From: Candidatus Parcubacteria bacterium
GTDB lineage: Bacteria > Patescibacteriota > Minisyncoccia > Minisyncoccales > JAGLPU01
Direction: 5' to 3'
DNA: 32,255 bases
Assembly (NCBI GenBank): GCA_023137175.1
Contig: JAGLPU010000003.1
Location: 1-32,255, forward strand
Position numbers and translations under genes: made by a program. Positions 18,320 to 25,122 of the stretch are shown here, in pieces. Numbering within the stretch: the first letter of the stretch is position 1; each line of letters starts with the position of its first letter. The notes under the pieces were generated by a model. The model did not search any database. It saw nothing but the letters and a program-made list of their open reading frames with translations, and was not told the origin of the DNA.

Positions 18320-18322
18320 AAT

Positions 18323-18898
18323 TTATAATTTTCTAACTTCCCCCACCTTCATCATGCTTAATCTTTTTTCCAGCATCTCTTTCTTGCTTAATTCTTCCAA
18401 CAAACATTCCAAAAGCCATAAAGGATCCCCATGGCTGACAATCAAAATAGTCTTATTCTCATACTTATTATCTATTTCTTTTAAAAAATCTGTCATTCTT
18501 TTATAACAATCATTCCAACTCTCCCCTTCGGGCACGGCTTTATCAAATTTTTCCTCCATATTTTTAAAATAGGCCCAAGCTTCCTGTTTTGTTTTTCCTT
18601 GGAAAATACCCCAATTATCATCTCTTAATCTTTCGTCGTAATTAATTTCTTTTATCCTTAATCTCTCGGCCACTATTTCGGCGCTTTGGCGCGTTCTCAA
18701 AATATCAGAGGAAAAAATAAGGTCAATGTTTTCTGACGCCAGTTTTTCTGCCGAAGCTTTGATTTGTTCTATCCCCACTGAATCAAGAACACAAGGAGGA
18801 TCTTCGCTAATCCAATCGTAGACTATGTTTTCTTTCTCTGTTTGATGGATATTTCTTCCATGCCTCAGCATAAAATATGAATTTCGCAGCTTCTTCAT
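18323..18898 (-). CDS. Histidine phosphatase (phosphoglycerate mutase-like) superfamily protein
   Basis: A branch-1 histidine phosphatase. FMLRHGRN carries the RHG nucleophile motif, IFSSDILRTRQSAEIVAERL the second arginine, EGESWNDCYKRM the acid Glu region and VSHGDPLW the second catalytic histidine. About 191 residues result if translation begins at ATG 18898 (MKKLRNSYFML). The frame extends to a TTG at 18934, but that leaves twelve residues without conservation. Such enzymes act on small phosphates (2- or 3-phosphoglycerate, fructose-2,6-bisphosphate, alpha-ribazole phosphate) or proteins. The substrate is not determined here. It lies between argS and recO. Confidence 0.88.
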   Translation of the reverse strand: MKKLRNSYFMLRHGRNIHQTEKENIVYDWISEDPPCVLDSVGIEQIKASAEKLASENIDLIFSSDILRTRQSAEIVAERLRIKEINYDERLRDDNWGIFQGKTKQEAWAYFKNMEEKFDKAVPEGESWNDCYKRMTDFLKEIDNKYENKTILIVSHGDPLWLLECLLEELSKKEMLEKRLSMMKVGEVRKL

Positions 18899-18939
18899 TG
18901 TTATTAGAGTATCATTTTTGGAGCTACTTTTCAAATCAG

Positions 18940-20652
18940 CTACATTTTTTTAGGAATGGAAATTCCTAAAAGTTTGAGGCAACTTTTTAAAACCTGGCCT
19001 ACTGCCGCATTTAAGGCCAATCTGGTTTCTTTATTTTCAGATGACAAAATCGGACATTGATTATAGAAAAGATTGTATTTTTGAGCTAAATCGTGAGCGA
19101 AATTACAAATCAAGTTTGGTGAAAAATTATCAGCCGCTAATTGAATTATTTCCGGAAATTTGTAAATAGTCTTCAGAATATTCTTTTCTGCTTCGTTTAA
19201 GCCAGTCAAGTTTACTTCTAATTTTTTAGCTTTTGCCTTTTTTGCCACGCTTTGGCATCTGACAACCGTATATTGCAAATAAGGGCCGGAATTACCATCC
19301 ATACTTAATATTTTTTCCCAGCTAAAGATTATATCTCTGCTGTGATGCTGAGATAAATCATTGTATTTTATCGCTCCAATGCCAACTATCTCAGAAATTT
19401 CTTTTTTCTCTTTCTCTGAAAGCACGATATTCGCTTTTGCTGATTCAATAATTTTCATGGCTCTGGATATTGCTTCCTGCAAGACTTCTTCTAAATGAAT
19501 TGTCTGGCCCTTTCTGGTAGAAAATTTGCCGTGCTCCCAGCGAATCATTCCATGAGCGACATGGACAAGTTTTTGTTTTTTTACCCAGCCCAAGCTCTTA
19601 ACAGCTGAAAACAGCTGTTTCAAATGAAGATACTGGTCAGCGCCTATTTCATAAACAAAAATATCAGGACGCCAAGTCTTTAATCTATATTTAATTGTGG
19701 CTAAATCTCTGAGAAAATAAGTAGTGGCTTTGTCAGACTTCAGGATCATGGCCGGCGGCAATTCGTCATTGGCATATTTAATAACTATTGCCCCTTGGCT
19801 CTTAGCGCTAATTTTCTTTTTTGCCAATTCAGCAACAATTTTTTGCATTGGTTCTCCTCCATAAAAACTTTCTCCTAAAGCATAATCAATTTTTATTCCA
19901 AGCATCTTATAAATCCGATCAAATTCCTTTAAACTGGTGTCGACACAGGCTTGCCAGATTGTTTTAGCTTCCTTATCTCCTTTTTCCAGTTTTTTAAAAT
20001 AGCTTCTGGCTTCTTCCTCCATTTCCGGATAGGTTTCAGCTTCTTTATGAAATTCAACATAAAGCTTTTCTAGCTCGTTAATGCTCAGCTTTTTCCAATC
20101 TTTGGGCTTTATTTTCTTTTTTATCTGATAAATCAGCTTGCCGAATTGAGTTCCCCAATCCCCTAGATGATTGTCTCCGATGCATTTCCAGCCTAGAAAC
20201 TGATAAATATTATAGAGTGCCTGACCAATAATAGTGGAACGCAAATGTCCGATGCCGAAAGGTTTGGCAATATTGGGAGCGGAATAATCAATCACTACTG
20301 TTTTTTTGCTCTGCTGGGAACCGTATTTGTCTTTTTGCCGCAGAATTACAGAAATCTCCTGTTGAAAAAACTCCATAGAAAGATAGAAATTAATAAAGCC
20401 GGAAACTGCTTCTATTTTTTCTACTGCTTTAGAAGGTTTAATTTTTGCGCAAATAGCTTCGGCTATTTCTTGAGGGTTTTTCTTGACTGTTTTAGCCAGC
20501 TTAAGAGCGATATTAACGGAATAATCGCCATTATTCTGCTTGTCCGGATGCTCAACCAGAACTTCCGGAATAACAAATTCCGGAAAAACTTTCTCTTTTT
20601 GGAGAGTCTTTATTGCTTTTTCTACTAATTTCGCTATATTTTCTTTAACCAT
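18940..20652 (-). CDS. argS: Arginyl-tRNA synthetase
   Basis: A 570-residue class I synthetase. The N-terminal Add1 domain contains DYSVNIALKLAK and ends in GFINFYLS. The first signature is SAPNIAKPFGIGHLRSTIIG, with GIGH in place of HIGH; Bacillus ArgRS also varies at the first His. There is no canonical KMSKS and the loop reads GKFSTRKGQTIHLE, which is usual for the type lacking KMSKS. ATTYFLRDLATIKYR and YEIGADQYLHLKQLF are ArgRS-specific, and the DALR-type anticodon domain closes the protein (YNLFYNQCPIL). An AAGG Shine-Dalgarno-like stretch lies about 12 bases before the start. It heads the long - strand group and is divergent from smpB across only 36 bases. Confidence 0.96.
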   Translation of the reverse strand: MVKENIAKLVEKAIKTLQKEKVFPEFVIPEVLVEHPDKQNNGDYSVNIALKLAKTVKKNPQEIAEAICAKIKPSKAVEKIEAVSGFINFYLSMEFFQQEISVILRQKDKYGSQQSKKTVVIDYSAPNIAKPFGIGHLRSTIIGQALYNIYQFLGWKCIGDNHLGDWGTQFGKLIYQIKKKIKPKDWKKLSINELEKLYVEFHKEAETYPEMEEEARSYFKKLEKGDKEAKTIWQACVDTSLKEFDRIYKMLGIKIDYALGESFYGGEPMQKIVAELAKKKISAKSQGAIVIKYANDELPPAMILKSDKATTYFLRDLATIKYRLKTWRPDIFVYEIGADQYLHLKQLFSAVKSLGWVKKQKLVHVAHGMIRWEHGKFSTRKGQTIHLEEVLQEAISRAMKIIESAKANIVLSEKEKKEISEIVGIGAIKYNDLSQHHSRDIIFSWEKILSMDGNSGPYLQYTVVRCQSVAKKAKAKKLEVNLTGLNEAEKNILKTIYKFPEIIQLAADNFSPNLICNFAHDLAQKYNLFYNQCPILSSENKETRLALNAAVGQVLKSCLKLLGISIPKKM

Positions 20653-20673
20653 GTTTATATCTTACCTTAATAA

Positions 20674-20684
20674 TGCTATAAAAT
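20674..20684 (+). promoter_or_regulatory. Extended -10 promoter element of smpB
   Basis: TGC followed by TATAAAAT (20674-20684) fits an extended -10 (TGnTATAAT-like). Transcription would start at about 20689, the A of the smpB ATG, so the message would have almost no leader. There is no AGGAG-like sequence before the ATG. The gap to the divergent argS gene is only 36 bases, so any other promoter would have to lie inside argS. Confidence 0.5.
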
Positions 20685-20688
20685 AAAT

Positions 20689-21138
20689 ATGAAAGCCTTA
20701 TCTGAAAGCAAAAAAGCATATTTTGATTATCAAATCCTGGAAAAGTTCGAGGCTGGTTTGGTTTTGCTCGGCACGGAAGTAAAAGCAATTAAAACCGGAA
20801 AGATAAGCTTAAAAGGTTCATATATCATAATTGACAAAAATAATGAAGTTCAGCTGACTGGCTGCCATATCCCCCCTTACCAGCCCGGCAATGCCCCGCT
20901 TGATTATAATCCGGAAAGATTACGCAAGCTATTGTTAAAGAAAAAAGAAATCATGTATCTTATCGGAAAATCAAGAGAAAAAGGCTTGACTTTGGTCCCT
21001 TTAAGGGTATATAGTAAGAAAGGAAAAATAAAGATAGAATTCGGAATCGCTAAAGGAAAAAAGAAAGTGGACAAAAGAGAGGCAATCAAAAAGAAAGAAT
21101 TCAGACGAAAGAAAGACAGGCTGTTGAAAGAATCATAA
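20689..21138 (+). CDS. smpB: SsrA-binding protein SmpB
   Basis: The 149-residue partner of tmRNA in rescue of stalled ribosomes. The OB-fold core is clear: KKAYFDYQILEKFEAGLVLLGTEVKAI, then KISLKGSYIIIDKNNEVQLTGCHI, then KGLTLVPLRVYSKKGKIKIEFGIAKGKK. The tail RREAIKKKEFR-like (KREAIKKKEFRRKKDRLL) is the basic C-terminal helix that enters the mRNA channel. The stop TAA at 21136-21138 is followed after one base by the first base of tmRNA, so the two are in one transcript. No Shine-Dalgarno sequence precedes the ATG. Confidence 0.97.
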   Translation: MKALSESKKAYFDYQILEKFEAGLVLLGTEVKAIKTGKISLKGSYIIIDKNNEVQLTGCHIPPYQPGNAPLDYNPERLRKLLLKKKEIMYLIGKSREKGLTLVPLRVYSKKGKIKIEFGIAKGKKKVDKREAIKKKEFRRKKDRLLKES

Positions 21139-21139
21139 A

Positions 21140-21528
21140 GGGGGTGCCAGGCATCGACAGAAGTTCCTATTAAAATATGCAAGTCCAGCAATCTAAAATC
21201 TGGTAAAACTTTTAGAAACAAAATAAGTGCTAACTTATTTACAAAAGCTAAAAATACTGTTGTCAATGCTTTTGGCAGCGGCACGCTAGCTCCTGCTTGC
21301 GCCTAGCGCAGGCCATCTGCTTTATTGATTCTCAATAAATAAAACCAGGTGTCAAAACATTGAGATAGATAATTTCTGTTTCTCCGAAAATTATTGAAAA
21401 CTTTTAGAGGATAGGAATATTAAAATTTTGTCTGCTTCTTATTAATATTCCGAATTTCAAAACAGACTAAGCTTGTAGAAGTGTTTTAATGAAATTTTTG
21501 CACGCGAGTTCAATTCTCGCCATCTCCA
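21140..21528 (+). ncRNA. ssrA: Transfer-messenger RNA (tmRNA)
   Basis: The acceptor stem pairs GGGGGTG (21140-21146) with CATCTCC (21521-21527), with two G-U pairs, followed by discriminator A21528; the CCA end is not encoded. The 5' part continues GCATCGACAG. The T arm is GCGAG TTCAATT CTCGC (21504-21520). The tag frame most likely resumes at GCT 21229 and runs 25 codons to TAG 21304-21306. It begins ANLFTKAK and ends GTLAPACA. A hairpin (GCTTGCGC, loop CTA, GCGCAGGC) around the stop fits helix P5. RNase P must release the 5' end from the smpB message. A run of six T follows at 21531-21536 and may help termination. Confidence 0.95.
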
Positions 21529-21645
21529 CATTTTTTAGCTATCTTCTGTAAAATCAAGGCTTTCAAAAAAATCTTCAGCATAAAATAGCTGAGAAACAAT
21601 ATTTATTGTTCTTTTTTTAAAAAAACTTGCAATTTTCTTGTTTTT

Positions 21646-21675
21646 TTGATAACTTCTATCTATAAGCATTAATAT
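21646..21675 (+). promoter_or_regulatory. Probable promoter of infC-rpmI-rplT
   Basis: TTGATA (21646-21651), an 18-base spacer and TAATAT (21670-21675) resemble a housekeeping promoter. The start point would be near 21682, about 24 bases before the infC AUC start. It lies in the roughly 177-base gap between ssrA and infC, which otherwise holds only AT-rich DNA with no credible gene. Confidence 0.45.
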
Positions 21676-21705
21676 ATTAAAACAAACATTTTCAAAAGGA
21701 CATTT

Positions 21706-22200
21706 ATCAATAATCAAATAAGGGCAAAGGAAGTCAGGTTGATTGACGAAGAAGGAGAGCAAAAAGGCGTTATTGCATTGGGAGAAGCCCTGCAAATGGC
21801 TCAAGAACGCGGTTTGGATTTAATCCAAGTGACAGATAAAGTAGACCCTCCAGTTTGTAAAATAACAGACCATGGAAAATACCTTTATTCCCAGAAGAAG
21901 AAAGAGAGAAAGGCAAATAGCAAACAAAAAGTGAGCGAATTAAAAGTAGTAAGACTGACATTTAATATTTCTCAGCACGATATGGAAACCAGAGTGAGAC
22001 AAGCGGAAAAATTTCTTACTAAAGGAGACAAAGTAAGGATAGAAATGAAGCTTAGAGGACGGGAAAGAGCATTAAAACAATTCGCCGAAGAAAAAATAAA
22101 TAAATACTTAGAAGTTCTACGAGGTCTTGTTCCGATAAAAATTGAACAAGGATTAAAAAAACAGCCAAGAGGACTGACTATGATAGTCGCCAAAGAATAA
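21706..22200 (+). CDS. infC: Translation initiation factor IF-3 with AUC start
   Basis: A 164-residue IF-3 that binds the 30S subunit and checks the start codon. The conserved N-terminus INNQIRAKEVRLIDEEGEQ is encoded in frame from ATC 21706, and no ATG, GTG or TTG precedes it in frame after the stop at 21670. AAAAGGA (21694-21700) lies 5 bases upstream of the ATC as a ribosome-binding site. A TTG at 21739 would remove eleven highly conserved residues. The C-terminal domain has FNISQHDMETRVRQAEKFLTKGDKVRIEM and ends PRGLTMIVAKE. E. coli infC starts at AUU and is autoregulated because IF-3 discriminates against such starts; the same logic probably applies. rpmI follows after 3 bases. Confidence 0.96.
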   Translation: MNNQIRAKEVRLIDEEGEQKGVIALGEALQMAQERGLDLIQVTDKVDPPVCKITDHGKYLYSQKKKERKANSKQKVSELKVVRLTFNISQHDMETRVRQAEKFLTKGDKVRIEMKLRGRERALKQFAEEKINKYLEVLRGLVPIKIEQGLKKQPRGLTMIVAKE

Positions 22201-22203
22201 ATT

Positions 22204-22392
22204 ATGAAAACCCGCAAATCAATAACAAAACGATTCAAAATTACCAGAACCGGAAAAGTTCTGCGCCGACTTTGCGGCCAGGACCACTGTTTAGCTAAAA
22301 AAACAGGCAACAGAAGAAGATTAGCGAGAAAATTAGTTTTGGTATCTAAAGCAGAAGCAAAAAAAATTAAGAAACTATTACCAGGCTTATGA
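22204..22392 (+). CDS. rpmI: 50S ribosomal protein L35
   Basis: A 62-residue basic protein. KTRKSITKRFKITRTGKVLRR at the N-terminus and HCLAKKTGNRRRLARK in the middle are the L35 pattern, and it ends KKIKKLLPGL. It lies in the standard infC-rpmI-rplT order, 3 bases after infC, and overlaps rplT by four bases (ATGA). Confidence 0.97.
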   Translation: MKTRKSITKRFKITRTGKVLRRLCGQDHCLAKKTGNRRRLARKLVLVSKAEAKKIKKLLPGL

Positions 22393-22736
22393 CACGAGTA
22401 AAACGAGGAACAATTGCAAATAAAAGAAGAAAAAATGTTTTAAAACACACTAAGGGTTTTTGCTGGGGACGAAAATCAAAGTTTAAGGCAGCCAAAGAAG
22501 CTTTACTCCATGCATGGACTTATGCTTATCGGGATCGAAAAGTAAAGAAAAGAACATTCCGCCAGCTTTGGCAGATTAGAATTAATGCTGCTTGCCGAGA
22601 ACAAGGAATCACTTACAGCAGATTTATTGAAGCCTTGAAGAAAAATAAAATTGATATAGATAGAAAAGTATTATCCGAACTGGCAAAAGACCATCCGGAA
22701 ATATTCACGAAAATAGTGGAAAAAGCAAAAGCCTAA
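22389..22736 (+). CDS. rplT: 50S ribosomal protein L20
   Basis: A 115-residue 23S-binding assembly protein. The extended basic N-terminus TRVKRGTIANKRRKNVLKHTKGFCWGRKSKF and the block YAYRDRKVKKRTFRQLWQIRINAA are characteristic of L20, followed by GITYSRFIEALKK. Length is normal. Start and rpmI stop overlap in ATGA. In E. coli L20 represses this operon; no leader structure for this could be recognised here. A strong terminator follows 10 bases after the stop. Confidence 0.97.
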   Translation: MTRVKRGTIANKRRKNVLKHTKGFCWGRKSKFKAAKEALLHAWTYAYRDRKVKKRTFRQLWQIRINAACREQGITYSRFIEALKKNKIDIDRKVLSELAKDHPEIFTKIVEKAKA

Positions 22737-22746
22737 TAAAAAAAAG

Positions 22747-22780
22747 AAAACTCCGTCCCGCTTAGCGGGACGGAGTTTTT
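22747..22780. terminator. Bidirectional intrinsic terminator after rplT
   Basis: AAAACTCCGTCCCGC pairs perfectly with GCGGGACGGAGTTTT across a TTA loop (about 15 bp). A T-tract follows on the + strand, and the A-rich 5' flank gives a T-rich tract on the - strand. It lies between the converging rplT and Nudix genes, so it can stop both. Confidence 0.95.
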
Positions 22781-22789
22781 AATTCTTAG

Positions 22790-23230
22790 TTATTCCTTGT
22801 TTAAAGAGACCTCCTCATCAGCTTTTTTAAGAATTGTTTTGGCATTGTCAAAAGTTAGTTGTTCTTGAGCTTCCTCGTAAGGAAGCCATTGATAACCAGT
22901 ATGCTCAAAAGAAATCTTTATTTCTTTTGTTTTTGTTTCTGCTAAATAAAAAACAACTGTTTTAAAAACTATTTCTCCTTTTAATTTGAAAAAATACTTT
23001 ATTTGTTCTTTAAAGCCAGAAATGAATTCTAATTCTTTAAGTCCGGTTTCCTCCTCAGCTTCCCTGCTAGCTGTTTCTATCGCCTCTTCCCCTTTTTCCA
23101 TGTGGCCCTTGGAAAAATCCCAGTAATCTTTACTTGCTCGGGAGCTGGAGGGATAATGCAAAAGAAGATAATAAATATTATCTTCTTCCTTTCTAAAAAT
23201 TATAACTCCAGCGGATTTTTCTGTAGGCAT
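22790..23230 (-). CDS. Nudix hydrolase (Ap4A hydrolase-like)
   Basis: A 146-residue Nudix protein. The Nudix box is complete as GHMEKGEEAIETASREAEEETG (G-x5-E-x7-REUxEExG), and the N-terminus SAGVIIFRKEEDNIYYLLLHYPSS with YWDFSKGHMEKGE is typical of bis(5'-nucleosyl)-tetraphosphatases, as is TGYQWLPYEEAQEQLTFDNAK near the end. It would hydrolyse Ap4A or similar nucleoside polyphosphates. It lies 3 bases after the sensor gene and ends just before the shared terminator, so it is the last gene of that operon. The precise substrate is inferred from overall resemblance. Confidence 0.88.
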   Translation of the reverse strand: MPTEKSAGVIIFRKEEDNIYYLLLHYPSSSRASKDYWDFSKGHMEKGEEAIETASREAEEETGLKELEFISGFKEQIKYFFKLKGEIVFKTVVFYLAETKTKEIKISFEHTGYQWLPYEEAQEQLTFDNAKTILKKADEEVSLNKE

Positions 23231-23233
23231 AAA

Positions 23234-24484
23234 TTATTTCTTAAAAGGATTTTTTAATTTTTCTTCCATTTTTTTTAGTTCTTCTTTTAATTCTATCATT
23301 TTTAATTCCCTGCCGACTGTAAGTTTATACCACTTATTTAATTCTCTTATCCTCTCTTGAAGCTCTTCTGTTTTTATTTCCAGCTGAGTTGTTTTGGCGT
23401 TTAGCCGCCTCAACATTTGATTAAAAGATGTTGCCAGTTTTTCTATCTCGTCTCCGGTTTTAACGACAATTTCAGTGTCTGTGCCTTGTTTAACTCCTAT
23501 CTCTGACACTTTTTCAGTTAATTTTTTTAAAGGAGTGGTAATTTTCCCGGATAAAGAAAAGGCAGCCAATATAACAGAAATAATAATTAATAATAATAGA
23601 AGTAAAAATTGATTCCTGATACTTAAAGGAGCGGCTAAAACTTCAGGCAAAGACTGGTTAGACACCACTATCCAATCTATCGTTCCTAAAGAAGAATAAA
23701 CAATGATCCTGTCTGGATTTTCCGGAGGATGAAAAATAACTCCATGGGAATATTTTTGTTTTAAAAGCTCTGCTGACATTTTCTCTTCAATATTTTGAAA
23801 CTGCAGGATTAACTCCTTTTCCGGATGAGTGACAATAATCCCTTTTCTATTGATAGTAAAAAAGCTGTTTGTTCCTTCCATTTTTATTTGATTGGTCAAC
23901 TGAAGAATTCCCTCTAATTTTATATCCGCTTTAACAATAAAAGATACTTCTCCTTGCTCGTCAAACACAGGCACAGCGATTATTATCACAGGTTCTCCGG
24001 TAGATTCAGATATTGAAATATCCGAAGAAAAAAAAGTTTTTTTCTTTTGAATAACTTCTTGAAAAAAAAGCTGATCGAAATAATCATACCCTAAATAATC
24101 TTCTTCTAACGGATAAATTGTTTTGACTGATCCTTTATCACTTAAAACAGTAAATGCTTCAAAGGGACTAGCTTCAAAAATAGTATCCAGCCCATCGTAA
24201 TAAATAGTATAATTTGCATAATAAGAATCGAGTAATAAATCTATTCTTTCTTTGTCGAAATCAACCATTTCCGGAAGCGATGCTAGGGATTCCATAGATT
24301 TCAAAATAGTCTCAAAATAAGTATCTATTTGCCAGCCTATTTGTCTGGTCGAGGAAATACTCTCTTCTAAGGCCGCTTCTCTAACAATATCAAAAATTTT
24401 GTTTACTATAAAAACACCGAAAGCGGTTATCGGAACTACACTGACTAATAAAAAACTTGCTATAATTTTCTTAAATAAGCTCAT
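23234..24484 (-). CDS. dCache-HAMP sensor protein lacking an output domain
   Basis: A 416-residue receptor. Membrane helix 1 is at about 7-29. An extracellular dCache-like sensor follows to about 285, containing FEASPFEAFTVLSDKGSVKTIYP and ISESTGEPVIIIAVPVFDEQGE. Helix 2 is at about 287-310, then a clear HAMP (PLKKLTEKVSEIGVKQGTDTE and TGDEIEKLATSFNQMLRRL), then a coiled coil. The tail ELNKWYKLTVGRELKMIELK repeats the signature of the two six-TM proteins. No histidine kinase or methyl-accepting domain follows; the stop lies just after the coiled coil. It overlaps the MFS gene by four bases. It probably signals by contact with a separately encoded partner that is not in this window. Confidence 0.85.
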   Translation of the reverse strand: MSLFKKIIASFLLVSVVPITAFGVFIVNKIFDIVREAALEESISSTRQIGWQIDTYFETILKSMESLASLPEMVDFDKERIDLLLDSYYANYTIYYDGLDTIFEASPFEAFTVLSDKGSVKTIYPLEEDYLGYDYFDQLFFQEVIQKKKTFFSSDISISESTGEPVIIIAVPVFDEQGEVSFIVKADIKLEGILQLTNQIKMEGTNSFFTINRKGIIVTHPEKELILQFQNIEEKMSAELLKQKYSHGVIFHPPENPDRIIVYSSLGTIDWIVVSNQSLPEVLAAPLSIRNQFLLLLLLIIISVILAAFSLSGKITTPLKKLTEKVSEIGVKQGTDTEIVVKTGDEIEKLATSFNQMLRRLNAKTTQLEIKTEELQERIRELNKWYKLTVGRELKMIELKEELKKMEEKLKNPFKK

Positions 24485-25122
24485 TCTTCTTTTTCTTTTT
24501 CAAAAATCTCTTTAAAGTCCATATCTAAACCATTGTCAAAAACTCCCTTAATGTCGTTCTTTAAACATAAAAGGAGGAAAACGCTGACCAAGCCCAATGA
24601 AGAAACTGACGCAAAAACAACTTGAAAACCAAATTGCGTGGCTGCCCATCCGCCTAAGGCTCCTGATATTCCCATACCAACACCGACTGAAGTAGCGTCA
24701 AGCCCCCATTCTGTCGCTTCTTTCCCTTTATCTATATGGCGGGTAAAAATTGCAGACCAACCAGACAGCGATATTGCCATTGCTAGAGCGTGAACTGCCT
24801 GAATAACATAAATGTGCCAAGGAACTTTGGCAAAAATGAAAGCAAGCGGAGTAAGGGCGGCAATAAAAAGCCCGGCAGTCAAAAATAAATAATCATCCCT
24901 TTCCGCCGGATGGCGGTCCAGAAATATCCCGATCGGAATTCTAAAAGCAGATCTTAAAATCCAATAAACAGCAGCTGCCATTCCTGCTACAAAAATCGTT
25001 CCTCCGTCAATTTTTTCTATAATAAAAATAGAGAAAATCGGCGTGATTAATCCCCAACCTGCCCAGAATAACAAGTCGCTTAAAACCAGATATTTAATAA
25101 TACGATTAGGTTTAAATTTCAT
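24481..25122 (-). CDS. Half-size major facilitator superfamily (MFS) protein
   Basis: A 213-residue protein with about six membrane helices, which equals only one half of a normal 12-helix MFS carrier. AVYWILRSAFRIPIGIFLDRHPAERDD holds the helix 2-3 loop motif (R-x-P-x-G-x-x-x-D-R). LALAMAISLSGWSAIFTRHI-type sequence follows, and GLDATSVGVGMGISGALGGWAATQFGF is motif C-like. The C-terminal 25 residues are acidic and hydrophilic (DMDFKEIFEKEKEE). Both ends overlap neighbouring genes by four bases, so the short length is the natural reading frame and not a frameshift. It could dimerise or serve the adjacent sensor. The substrate is unknown. Confidence 0.82.
   Translation of the reverse strand: MKFKPNRIIKYLVLSDLLFWAGWGLITPIFSIFIIEKIDGGTIFVAGMAAAVYWILRSAFRIPIGIFLDRHPAERDDYLFLTAGLFIAALTPLAFIFAKVPWHIYVIQAVHALAMAISLSGWSAIFTRHIDKGKEATEWGLDATSVGVGMGISGALGGWAATQFGFQVVFASVSSLGLVSVFLLLCLKNDIKGVFDNGLDMDFKEIFEKEKEE

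Noticed and set aside
21501-21528. A tRNA gene suggested by the T arm and acceptor end
   Set aside because: The matching 5' acceptor strand lies about 360 bases upstream with a tag frame between, so this is the 3' end of tmRNA.
21739-21741. TTG as start codon of infC
   Set aside because: It would remove the conserved INNQIRAKEVR segment, which is encoded in frame just upstream behind a ribosome-binding site.
21535-21804. 89-codon frame on the - strand between ssrA and infC
   Set aside because: It covers the infC promoter, start and conserved N-terminus; the translation has no recognisable domain. The DNA is better explained by the infC leader.
24481-25122. MFS gene as a pseudogene fragment
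   Set aside because: Four-base overlaps with both neighbours and an intact frame with a hydrophilic tail argue for a natural half-size protein.
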